Shown here: in pieces, positions 57,006-64,000 of the stretch
Layout of the letters: each line of letters starts with the position of its first letter
How positions within the stretch are numbered: the stretch's first letter is position 1
Source of the DNA: Mannheimia cairinae
GTDB lineage: Bacteria; Pseudomonadota; Gammaproteobacteria; Enterobacterales; Pasteurellaceae
NCBI RefSeq assembly: GCF_028649535.1
Contig: NZ_JAQSJE010000004.1
Coordinates: forward strand, 183,417 to 247,416
Length of the DNA stretch: 64,000 nt
Direction: 5' to 3'
The notes under the pieces: generated by a model
What the model was told of the DNA's origin: nothing
The model's database searches: none
The model's input: the letters and a program-made list of their open reading frames with translations, nothing else
Program-made: the position numbers and the translations under genes

Positions 57006-59461
57006 TAGTGAGCACCTCCCTGTAAAGTACGTAGAATATCGGCAAAAATACCTGCTGCGGTTACACTGTTACCCGCACCATAGCCACGTAATAGTAGCGG
57101 GATTGGGTTGTAGTAACGGGTTAAGAATGCAAGGGCATTTTCGCCATCTTTCACTTTATATAAAGGGTGGTTTTCATCAACTGCTTCAATCGCCACACGG
57201 CATTTGTCGCCAGTGATAGAACCTACATAACGTAAAACCTTGCCTTCTGCTTTGGCTGCTTCAACACGTTTACTAAATTCTGCATCTAGTTCCGGTAATA
57301 CTTCCAAGAATTCATCACGGGTCATTCCTTCTGAGAAACCTTGTGGTAATACACCTTCAATTTCAATATCTTCAAATTCAAGCGGTAAGCCTGTTTCACG
57401 AGCTAAAATTAAAAGTTTACGGGCAACATCCGCACCTGAAAGATCGTCACGAGGGTCTGGCTCGGTAAAGCCTTTCTCTTTTGCCAGTAATGTTGCTTGT
57501 GAAAGGGTTAAACCTTCTTCTAATTTGCCGAAAATAAAAGAGAGTGAACCTGAAAGAATACCTTCAAATTTTTCTACTTCATCACCGGCGGCAAGCAAGT
57601 TTTGTAAGTTTTCAATAACCGGTAAACCTGCACCAACATTGGTTTCATATAAGAATTTATGTTGGCTTTGGCGGGCATTTTCACGCATTTCTAAATAGTA
57701 TTCATAGCTTGATGTATTTGCTTTTTTGTTTGGTGTCACAACGTGGAATCCTTCTTTTAATGCACGAGCATAAAGATTGGCGACCGACTGTGCTGAAGTA
57801 CAATCTACAAATACTGGGTTTACGACGTGGTGGAATTTAATAAATGAAAGCAATACATCAAAATCTGATGGTTGAATTGCTTTTTCTAAATCTTCCTGCC
57901 AGTTGTCAAGATTTAAACCGTTTTCATTGAGTAACATTTTGTCCGAATTTGCTAAGGCACAAACTCGGATTTCAATATCCTTCTTTGCGAGAAACTCTTT
58001 TTGTTGCTTTACTTGTTCAATTAATTCGCCACCAACGCCACCAACGCCAACTAAAAACATATCAACCACTTTTTTACTATTAAATAATGATTTATGTGTG
58101 GCTTTAACTGCTTCAATCGCTTTATTTAATGGTACAACGGCAGAAATTGAACGCTCTGATGAACCTTGAGCAATGGCAACAATGCTAATATTTGCTTGAG
58201 CAAGAGCAGAGAAGAAACGTGCTGCAATCCCTTTTGCGGTACGCATACCATCGCCTACCACAGAAACAATGGATAAATCTTTAATAATGTCAATTGGGTC
58301 TAGTTGGTTTTCTGCTAATTCTTGAGCAAATTCGGTATTTAATGCGACTAATGCTTTTTCTGCCGATTTAGCCGGTACACAGAAACTGATACTATATTCT
58401 GATGAAGATTGGGTAATTAAAATAACTGAAATACCCGCTTTTGACATTGTTGAGAACACACGCGCAGCCATACCGACCATTCCTTGCATTCCAGAGCCAG
58501 AAACATTGAACATTGCAACGTTATCAAGATTAGTAATCCCTTTTACTTTTAGATTATCGGTTGCTACATTACCATCAATTAGCGTGCCTTTACCTTCAGG
58601 GTTGCCAGTGTTTTTAATTAAGCACGGAATATTTAATGGCACTAATGGGCCAATAGTACGAGGGTGAATCACTTTCGCACCAAAGTAAGAAAGCTCCATC
58701 GCTTCTTGATAGCTCATCGATTCCAAGCATACCGCATCGGCAACTAAGCGAGGATCGCAAGTATAAACACCATCTACATCTGTCCAAATTTCACAAACAT
58801 CGGCTTTTAAACAGGCTGCTAAGCAAGCCGCAGAGTAGTCTGAACCATTACGGCCTAATAAAACCAGTTCGCCTTTTTCATTCCCCGCAGTAAAGCCAGC
58901 CATTAACACAACATTTTGTTTAGGAATAGAATTTGCATCTATGCGCTTGGTTGATTCAGCAATATCGACAGATGATTCTAAATAGCTTCCGTGAGCTAAT
59001 AATTTTTCAGCCGGATCGATGCGAGTAACGGTATAACCTTTTGCCTCAAACCATGCTTGCATCATTGCAATGGAAAGTTTTTCACCACGGCAATGAATAG
59101 TTGCAGCAACATCGTCTGAAAGTGATTTTGTTTTCGCAGAATCTGCAGCAACTTGCTGAATTTGAGTTAATTCAGCATCGACTAAAGCTAATAATGCTTC
59201 ACGAGCAAAATTATTGTTGGCTTCATATAAGCCATTGATGATGTTATGGAAAATTTCAGTTGCTTCAGAAAGGTTAGATTCAAAGGAATCGCCAGCGATA
59301 GCTTTATCTACAATAGCGACAAGGTGATTAGTAATTTTGGCTGGGGCAGATAACACACCGGCGGCCTGATCGCTTAAATGTGCTTTTTCAATAATATCTG
59401 CCGCTTGTATAAAGCGTTCTGGGTTGGCAAGGGAAGTGCCTCCAAATTTAAGAACTCGCAT
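57005..59461 (-). CDS. thrA: Bifunctional aspartokinase I / homoserine dehydrogenase I
   Basis: An 818-residue enzyme for the first and third steps from aspartate to threonine. Order: aspartokinase ([31 protein letters not shown]), two ACT regulatory domains (about residues 320-460, [11 protein letters not shown] and VSVVGDGM), then NAD(P)-binding homoserine dehydrogenase ([35 protein letters not shown]). CAGGAG precedes the ATG. Expression is under the attenuator and Thr/Ile leader peptide just upstream. Confidence 0.97.
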   Translation of the reverse strand: MRVLKFGGTSLANPERFIQAADIIEKAHLSDQAAGVLSAPAKITNHLVAIVDKAIAGDSFESNLSEATEIFHNIINGLYEANNNFAREALLALVDAELTQIQQVAADSAKTKSLSDDVAATIHCRGEKLSIAMMQAWFEAKGYTVTRIDPAEKLLAHGSYLESSVDIAESTKRIDANSIPKQNVVLMAGFTAGNEKGELVLLGRNGSDYSAACLAACLKADVCEIWTDVDGVYTCDPRLVADAVCLESMSYQEAMELSYFGAKVIHPRTIGPLVPLNIPCLIKNTGNPEGKGTLIDGNVATDNLKVKGITNLDNVAMFNVSGSGMQGMVGMAARVFSTMSKAGISVILITQSSSEYSISFCVPAKSAEKALVALNTEFAQELAENQLDPIDIIKDLSIVSVVGDGMRTAKGIAARFFSALAQANISIVAIAQGSSERSISAVVPLNKAIEAVKATHKSLFNSKKVVDMFLVGVGGVGGELIEQVKQQKEFLAKKDIEIRVCALANSDKMLLNENGLNLDNWQEDLEKAIQPSDFDVLLSFIKFHHVVNPVFVDCTSAQSVANLYARALKEGFHVVTPNKKANTSSYEYYLEMRENARQSQHKFLYETNVGAGLPVIENLQNLLAAGDEVEKFEGILSGSLSFIFGKLEEGLTLSQATLLAKEKGFTEPDPRDDLSGADVARKLLILARETGLPLEFEDIEIEGVLPQGFSEGMTRDEFLEVLPELDAEFSKRVEAAKAEGKVLRYVGSITGDKCRVAIEAVDENHPLYKVKDGENALAFLTRYYNPIPLLLRGYGAGNSVTAAGIFADILRTLQGGAH

Positions 59462-59496
59462 AGTTTCTCCTGATATAGATTTGTAAATTTTTATAC

Positions 59497-59520
59497 AAAA
59501 AAACCCGCTTGTAGCGGGTT
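59497..59520 (-). terminator. Threonine attenuator terminator
   Basis: Read on the minus strand, an 8-bp GC-rich stem (59520-59513 with 59509-59502) and loop are followed by seven T residues, 36 bases before thrA. A competing antiterminator can form between 59554-59548 (GCGGGTT, at the leader stop codon) and 59520-59514 (AACCCGC). Confidence 0.88.
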
Positions 59521-59545
59521 CTTAGAATTCTGTTTTTTAGCAACA

Positions 59546-59611
59546 CTAACCCGCATTATGTGATGACATAATGATAATCGTGGTTGTCATAATAGTTGCA
59601 AGATTAAACAT
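59546..59611 (-). CDS. thrL: ThrL, thr operon leader peptide
   Basis: A 21-codon frame ending in TAG whose product contains TIMTTTIII: four threonines and four isoleucines packed together, as in E. coli thrL. A 7-bp pause hairpin (59573-59567 with 59560-59554) lies over its second half, followed by antiterminator and terminator. Ribosomes that stall for lack of charged tRNA-Thr or tRNA-Ile would favour the antiterminator and thrA expression. The Shine-Dalgarno (AGAG) is weak. Confidence 0.88.
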   Translation of the reverse strand: MFNLATIMTTTIIIMSSHNAG

Positions 59612-59642
59612 TGATAATTTCTCTATTGAATGAATAGCTAAG

Positions 59643-59671
59643 AGAATGTGGGAAAGCCTTTCTTTTGTCAA
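59643..59671 (-). promoter_or_regulatory. Promoter of thrL-thrA-thrB
   Basis: On the minus strand a perfect TTGACA (59671-59666) and CATTCT (59648-59643) are 17 bases apart. Transcription would begin about 25 bases before thrL. Confidence 0.6.
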
Positions 59672-59762
59672 TCTTTTTTTGTTAAAAATTGCGTTTTTTA
59701 TCATCATCTCTTTTACCTATCGCACTAATTGAGATTAGGTTCTATATTAGATAACAGATTTC

Positions 59763-59790
59763 TTGTTTTAGATCAAAAAAATGCTAAACT
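59763..59790 (+). promoter_or_regulatory. sodA promoter with overlapping FNR box
   Basis: TTGTTT (59763-59768) and TAAACT (59785-59790), 16 bases apart, form a promoter 45 bases before sodA. TTGTT-TTAG-ATCAA (59763-59776) matches nine of ten FNR consensus bases and covers the -35, the position of a repressor. This predicts anaerobic repression of sodA, as known in E. coli. Confidence 0.6.
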
Positions 59791-59834
59791 AAAAATCGAG
59801 TGATTAACCTTTATTATTTAATGAGGAAAGAAAA

Positions 59835-60476
59835 ATGGCATACACATTACCGGAATTAGGCTACTCTTATGACGCATTAGAGCCACATTTTGATAAAGCA
59901 ACAATGGAAATCCACCATACAAAACACCACCAAGCATATATCAATAATGCAAATGCAGCATTAGAAGCTCACCCTGAATTATTAGAAAAATGCCCAGGTG
60001 CACTAATTAAAGATTTAAGCCAAGTGCCTGCAGAAAAACGTATTGCAGTACGTAATAATGTTGGTGGTCACGTAAACCACACTTTATTCTGGAAAGGTTT
60101 AAAAGCAGGTACTACTTTACAAGGTGCATTAAAAGATGCAATCGTACGTGATTTTGGTTCTGTAGAAAACTTCCAAGCAGAATTTGAAAAAGCAGCAGCA
60201 ACACGTTTTGGTTCTGGCTGGGCTTGGTTAGTTGCAGAAGACGGTAAATTAGCAGTTGTTTCAACAGCAAACCAAGATTCTCCACTAATGGGTAAAGAAG
60301 TAGCAGGTGTTTCAGGCTACCCGATTTTAGGTTTAGATGTGTGGGAACACGCTTACTACTTAAATTACCAAAACCGCCGTCCAGACTACATCAAAGCATT
60401 CTGGAATGTAGTAAACTGGGACGAAGCAGCTCGTCGTTTTGAAGAAAAAGTAGCGACTTGCGGTTGTGCGAAATAA
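59835..60476 (+). CDS. sodA: SodA, manganese-type superoxide dismutase
   Basis: A 213-residue enzyme that converts superoxide to peroxide and oxygen. Metal ligands are seen in the N-terminal [16 protein letters not shown] helix, in [11 protein letters not shown] and in [12 protein letters not shown] and the Gly-Gly pair near HVNH favour manganese over iron, though cambialistic activity cannot be excluded. The C terminus has an unusual Cys pair (TCGCAK). Codon use is strongly biased as in highly expressed genes. GAGGAA precedes the ATG. Confidence 0.96.
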   Translation: MAYTLPELGYSYDALEPHFDKATMEIHHTKHHQAYINNANAALEAHPELLEKCPGALIKDLSQVPAEKRIAVRNNVGGHVNHTLFWKGLKAGTTLQGALKDAIVRDFGSVENFQAEFEKAAATRFGSGWAWLVAEDGKLAVVSTANQDSPLMGKEVAGVSGYPILGLDVWEHAYYLNYQNRRPDYIKAFWNVVNWDEAARRFEEKVATCGCAK

Positions 60477-60501
60477 GTTATAGATATTCTATAAGAATAC
60501 A

Positions 60502-60550
60502 AGCGGCCATATTTTGTAATCTTTTTGCAAAATATGACCGCTATTTTTTT
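60502..60550 (+). terminator. Terminator after sodA from inverted uptake signals
   Basis: A 15-bp stem with one mismatch (60502-60516 with 60528-60542) is followed by a T8-like tract. The arms are uptake-signal cores with their AT-rich extensions. Confidence 0.85.
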
Positions 60551-60552
60551 AT

Positions 60553-61677
60553 TTAGTTATATTCAAAAATAACACGAGGTGTGAGCTTGGTAATCAGCTC
60601 GTAGCTAATCACGCCAATGTGTTTTGCTACCTCTTCAATCAATAAATTCTCGCCCCAGAAAATGGCTTTATCGCCAACTTTATCTTGGCAGTCAGTACCT
60701 AAATCAACGGTTAGCATATCCATTGAAACACGTCCGACAATCGGCACTATTCTGCCATTGATTAAAACAGGTGTGCCTTCGGGAGCATTGCGAGGGTAGC
60801 CGTCGCCATAACCCATTGCAATCACGCCAAGTTTTGTATCTTTTGGGCTAACCCAAGCTCCTCCGTAACCGACAGGCTCACCTGCTTTGTGAGTACGAAC
60901 TGCAATAAGTGAGGAAGAGAGGGTCATTACCGGTTTAAAGCCTAAGTCGGTAATAGGAGTGTAATGAGGAGATATGCCGTGCATAATAATGCCTGGGCGA
61001 ACCCAATCATAATGAGCTTGTTTCCAATATAAAATCCCGCTTGAGGCAGATATACTGCGAGCGTGTTCTTTATATTTATCAGTTGCTTGCTCAAAAACAG
61101 CAATTTGTTTTTCCGTATAGCCACAATCTAGTTCATCAGCTCGGCTAAAATGGCTCACAAAACTAATAGAATTTACCAGTGAACATTTTTTTAAACGCTC
61201 AATGAACATATCAACTTGTTCAGGATGGACACCTAAACGGTGCATTCCTGTATCAATTTTTAACCAAATATTTACTGGAAAATAAATTTTTGCTTTACGG
61301 CTCCAAAACCCTTTTTGTTGCTCTGTATCCCACTCTTTAGCTACTTGCTCTAGTAATTCAAGTTGCTCAATATTATGAATGACGGTATCGAATTTTCGAG
61401 AGAGGGTTTTTAATAGTTCTTCTTTATCAAAAAAGCCTTCAACTAATACAATTTTGCCTGTATAGCCAGTTTCTTGAATTTCTAATGCTTCACGCAAACG
61501 AGCAACACCGAAACCATCAACTAAATCGGCTAACATTCCTGCAGCTGGCAACAATCCTTGCCCGTAAGCATTTGCTTTAATCATCGCTAATAATTTTTGT
61601 TGTGGAGCAAAAGATTTGATGAGTTGAATATTGTGGCGTAATGCTTGGCTGTTGATAGTGGCTGTAGCTGGTTTCAT
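60553..61677 (-). CDS. alr: Alanine racemase
   Basis: A 374-residue PLP enzyme supplying D-alanine for peptidoglycan. The PLP lysine is residue 34 in IKANAYGQGL (most relatives have GHG), the catalytic tyrosine is in PVGYGGAW, and NIWLKIDTGMHRLG and SFVSHFSRAD follow the family. It is about 15 residues longer than E. coli Alr because of a basic insertion near residues 115-135 (QQKGFWSRKAK). Convergent with sodA, divergent from recD. Confidence 0.95.
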   Translation of the reverse strand: MKPATATINSQALRHNIQLIKSFAPQQKLLAMIKANAYGQGLLPAAGMLADLVDGFGVARLREALEIQETGYTGKIVLVEGFFDKEELLKTLSRKFDTVIHNIEQLELLEQVAKEWDTEQQKGFWSRKAKIYFPVNIWLKIDTGMHRLGVHPEQVDMFIERLKKCSLVNSISFVSHFSRADELDCGYTEKQIAVFEQATDKYKEHARSISASSGILYWKQAHYDWVRPGIIMHGISPHYTPITDLGFKPVMTLSSSLIAVRTHKAGEPVGYGGAWVSPKDTKLGVIAMGYGDGYPRNAPEGTPVLINGRIVPIVGRVSMDMLTVDLGTDCQDKVGDKAIFWGENLLIEEVAKHIGVISYELITKLTPRVIFEYN

Positions 61678-61798
61678 AATTATCTATATATTTGCAATTT
61701 AACAATGGGTAAATTATACGCCTAAAATAAAAAATACTTTAGAAAATCACACAAAAAAATATTAGTATGCTCAATATTAAGTATGGGGTGGGCAAATT

Positions 61799-63757
61799 AT
61801 GCTGAATTTATTATTTGAATTAAAACAAGAAAAGATTATTTCCGATTTGAATTATCAATTTGCAAAACTTATTGATAATAAGCAACAAGAATATCCTTAT
61901 TCGCCATTACAAAAAAATTTAGCAGTGTTGCTTTCAGCTCTGATTTCTTACCATATTGGGCAAGGGCATACTGCATTGCGTTTGGACTCTGTAGTGCTAT
62001 CAAATCTTTTTGAGTTGAAAGGGAAGTCTTCAGCTCATCATCTATTACCGCAAATTTTGCAAAAAATTGAAGAAATTCAACCGCTTGCGTGGCAAGAAAC
62101 GCTAGACGATCATATTGCTTTTAGCAATAAACCTGAAAAAGTCTCACCAATGTTGTTTCAAAATGGGCTACTTTATTTTTATCGCTATTGGCAAGCTGAA
62201 AATAATATAGCGAGTTATTTGGCAGAGACATCATCAAAAGCTATAACAAATGAGAATCTGGACTTAGATAAATCAATTTTAGAGAAATTATTTGAACAAA
62301 AAGAGAGTATTGATTGGCAGAAGATTGCAGTTGCAACAGCACTGCGAAAATCTTTTTGTTTGATTTCAGGTGGGCCGGGAACGGGAAAAACGACTACTGT
62401 TGTTAAACTTTTAGCCGCCTTACAAACCAAATGTTTACAGCAAAATCGCCCATACTTAAATATTGCATTAGTGGCTCCAACGGGGAAAGCAGCTTCACGA
62501 ATGGAAGAACCTATTGAGAAAAACTTGAGCTTTCTTAATCTTTCCTTTTTAAATGAAAAAGAGCAGGAAGTGCGTGAGCATATTCCTAAACAGGCAAAAA
62601 CGATTCACCGATTATTAGGGCTAAGACCGCTAAGCGATAAAGCGAAATATAATAAGCAAAATCCATTGCATTATGATCTGCTTGTGGTGGATGAAGCCTC
62701 GATGATCGATTTATCTCTTATGGATAAACTTATTCAAGCAATTCGAGCCGATACTCGTTTAATCATATTAGGCGATAAAGATCAGCTAGCCTCCGTTGAA
62801 GCTGGGGCAATTATGGGGGAATTAGGCGAGTTCTCCACATTAGGTTACAGCCAAGAACATATTGAATATTTACAAGCGGTCGCAAATTATCAATTAGATA
62901 CAAGCCCTCATACAATGCCCATTTGTGATTCTCTTTGCCATTTGCGAGAAAGCCAACGTTTCGATAAAAACTCTGGGATCTTCCGCTTAGCACAAGCAGT
63001 AAATGAGCAACAAAGAGATTCTTGGGAGATCATTTCACAGCATCAAGATTTAGATCTTATTGGTTATGCGGAAAGTGCTCAATTTAATGATAAAGCAAGC
63101 TGGATAGAACAAACGGCTAATTTAGTGATTCAAAAAGCGGTAGAACACTATAGAGAATATCTAGAGTTAGTACAAAAACGTGAGCGAGATCCGGCAAGCA
63201 TAGATATAGCTGAAATTTTCCTATCTTTTCAAAAAGTGCGATTTTTATCAGCATTGAGGGTTAGTGAGCTAGGTGTTGAGAGATTAAATCAGCGAATTGC
63301 CGAGGCATTACGTAATAGTGGGCTTATACGATTTAATCATAGTTGGGATCGCTATATTGGAAAACCGATCTTGATTACCGAAAATAGCGAAAGGCTATCA
63401 AGTGGCGATGTTGGCATTATATTAGTCAATGAAAATAGCGAGCCAAGAGCCTATTTTGATAAGAAAGATAAGCATACTAATGAATATCTTAATTTGCCAT
63501 TAAGCCAAATTCCGCAATATGAGGTAAGTTATGTAATGACCGTGCATAAATCACAAGGTTCAGAATTTGAACATACTTTGCTAATTTTACCGCTAGAGTC
63601 GTCACCAGTATTAACAAAAGAGCTTGTTTACACCGCAATTACCCGAGCAAGTAAAAAATTTACTCTCTTTGGTAGCAAAAAAATATGGGAAAATGCGGTT
63701 AAGACTAGAATTCAACGTCAAAGCGGTTTAAAAGCACAATTAAATAGCGTTTTTTGA
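61799..63757 (+). CDS. recD: RecD, exodeoxyribonuclease V alpha subunit
   Basis: A 652-residue superfamily 1B helicase, the 5'-3' motor of RecBCD. Walker A GGPGTGKTT is at residues 191-199, Walker B DEASMIDLSL follows, then GDKDQLASVEAGA and the C-terminal motif VHKSQGSEFEHTLLILP with YTAITRA. The length is somewhat above E. coli RecD (608). recB, usually directly upstream, is absent here: alr is divergent. Uptake-signal cores occur within the gene (62873). Confidence 0.95.
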   Translation: MLNLLFELKQEKIISDLNYQFAKLIDNKQQEYPYSPLQKNLAVLLSALISYHIGQGHTALRLDSVVLSNLFELKGKSSAHHLLPQILQKIEEIQPLAWQETLDDHIAFSNKPEKVSPMLFQNGLLYFYRYWQAENNIASYLAETSSKAITNENLDLDKSILEKLFEQKESIDWQKIAVATALRKSFCLISGGPGTGKTTTVVKLLAALQTKCLQQNRPYLNIALVAPTGKAASRMEEPIEKNLSFLNLSFLNEKEQEVREHIPKQAKTIHRLLGLRPLSDKAKYNKQNPLHYDLLVVDEASMIDLSLMDKLIQAIRADTRLIILGDKDQLASVEAGAIMGELGEFSTLGYSQEHIEYLQAVANYQLDTSPHTMPICDSLCHLRESQRFDKNSGIFRLAQAVNEQQRDSWEIISQHQDLDLIGYAESAQFNDKASWIEQTANLVIQKAVEHYREYLELVQKRERDPASIDIAEIFLSFQKVRFLSALRVSELGVERLNQRIAEALRNSGLIRFNHSWDRYIGKPILITENSERLSSGDVGIILVNENSEPRAYFDKKDKHTNEYLNLPLSQIPQYEVSYVMTVHKSQGSEFEHTLLILPLESSPVLTKELVYTAITRASKKFTLFGSKKIWENAVKTRIQRQSGLKAQLNSVF

Positions 63758-63827
63758 TAATGAAATAAGCAGTTTGTTTTTAAAATAAACAAGCGATAAA
63801 TTTTTTACAAATTTTTACAAAAAACAC

Positions 63828-63855
63828 TTGCAAGCATTTCGTATTTCCGTATAAT
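63828..63855 (+). promoter_or_regulatory. rRNA operon promoter
   Basis: TTGCAA (63828-63833) and TATAAT (63850-63855) are 16 bases apart, followed by a CACCCC discriminator and preceded by A/T tracts resembling an UP element. The leader downstream identifies it as an rrn promoter. Confidence 0.8.
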
Positions 63856-63866
63856 GCACCCCACAC

Positions 63867-63916
63867 AACGACGCACTGTTGTGAATAAGTTTAAATACAG
63901 TGCGTCGTTCTTTTTT
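63867..63916 (+). promoter_or_regulatory. Terminator-like hairpin in the rRNA leader
   Basis: A perfect 13-bp stem (63867-63879 with 63897-63909) is followed by C and six T residues, the form of an intrinsic terminator, directly before boxA. Read-through presumably depends on growth conditions or antitermination. Confidence 0.7.
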
Positions 63917-63929
63917 GTTCTTTAACAAT
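63916..63929 (+). promoter_or_regulatory. boxA antitermination site of an rRNA operon
   Basis: TGTTCTTTAACAAT differs little from the E. coli rrn boxA (TGCTCTTTAACAAT), where NusB and S10 load. The downstream text CAATCTGTGTGGGCACTTG is the usual gamma-proteobacterial 16S leader. The 16S gene itself begins beyond the window edge. Confidence 0.88.
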
Positions 63930-64000
63930 TTATCAGACAATCTGTGTGGGCACTTGTTGATTGACTTTGTTTAAAAATATATTTTAAAACTTGAAGTCTT

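Noticed and set aside
57240-57698. 152-codon + strand frame opposite thrA
   Set aside because: Ser/Pro-rich antisense shadow of the homoserine dehydrogenase domain, without a ribosome-binding site or recognisable motif.
63961-63990. Second rRNA promoter near the window end
   Set aside because: TTGACT at 63961 lacks a convincing -10 at 16-18 bases, and this text belongs to the usual 16S leader.

Overview
The window looks like the chromosome of a member of the Pasteurellaceae, in the Actinobacillus pleuropneumoniae / Mannheimia / Bibersteinia / Glaesserella group. The DNA is AT-rich, gene content and local order resemble Haemophilus and Escherichia coli, and copies of the DNA uptake signal core ACAAGCGGT (reverse ACCGCTTGT) are scattered throughout, inside genes (1490, 6357, 45309, 62873) and between them (3857, 12704, 22695). 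That core is the 'Apl-type' signal, not the 'Hin-type' AAGTGCGGT of H. influenzae. No insertion sequence, prophage, tRNA or CRISPR array was seen. The window ends inside an rRNA operon leader.

Layout. 1-7.5 kb: periplasmic nitrite ammonification, nrfABCD (nrfA cut by the window edge), a strong terminator, then nrfE, a DsbE-like thioredoxin, nrfF and nrfG for haem attachment to NrfA. 7.5-14 kb: an HtrA/DegQ protease, then mlaFEDCB-ibaG-murA (outer-membrane lipid asymmetry and peptidoglycan synthesis). 14-21 kb: the ruvC/yebC/nudB/aspS block known from E. coli, here opened up by an MliC-like lipoprotein, a DMT permease, a DUF72 protein, two tiny membrane proteins and a run of hairpins. 21-25 kb: mazEF toxin-antitoxin, lysO, dinB, htpX. 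25-28.7 kb: an uncharacterised CRP-linked operon made of a DcuC-type carrier, an aspartase/fumarase-superfamily lyase and an RpiR regulator. 28.7-33 kb: yqaA, then focA-pflB with an FNR box. 33-38 kb: tyrA, aroG, a heptosyltransferase-like gene, pykA, sixA. 38-44 kb: dusB-fis with a structured leader, sdaCA serine catabolism, rnt, gloA. 44-50 kb: an unknown membrane protein, the lipid-transport pair ydbH-ynbE, then folK, pcnB (apparently starting at AUU) and dksA. 50-56 kb: epmC, dsbD and the artPIQM arginine transporter with probable ArgR boxes. 56-60.5 kb: thrB, thrA and a complete threonine attenuator with leader peptide, divergent from sodA with an FNR box over its promoter. 60.5-64 kb: alr, recD and an rRNA promoter with leader hairpin and boxA.

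Much of the content serves life with little oxygen: nitrite ammonification, formate production and export, serine deamination to pyruvate, a C4-dicarboxylate carrier paired with a fumarate-releasing type of lyase, and FNR-type boxes before focA and sodA. The best candidates for something undescribed are the DcuC/lyase/RpiR operon, the small membrane-protein pair with the hairpin cluster beside it, and the membrane protein joined to ydbH-ynbE. All functional names rest on reading the translated sequences; no database search was run.
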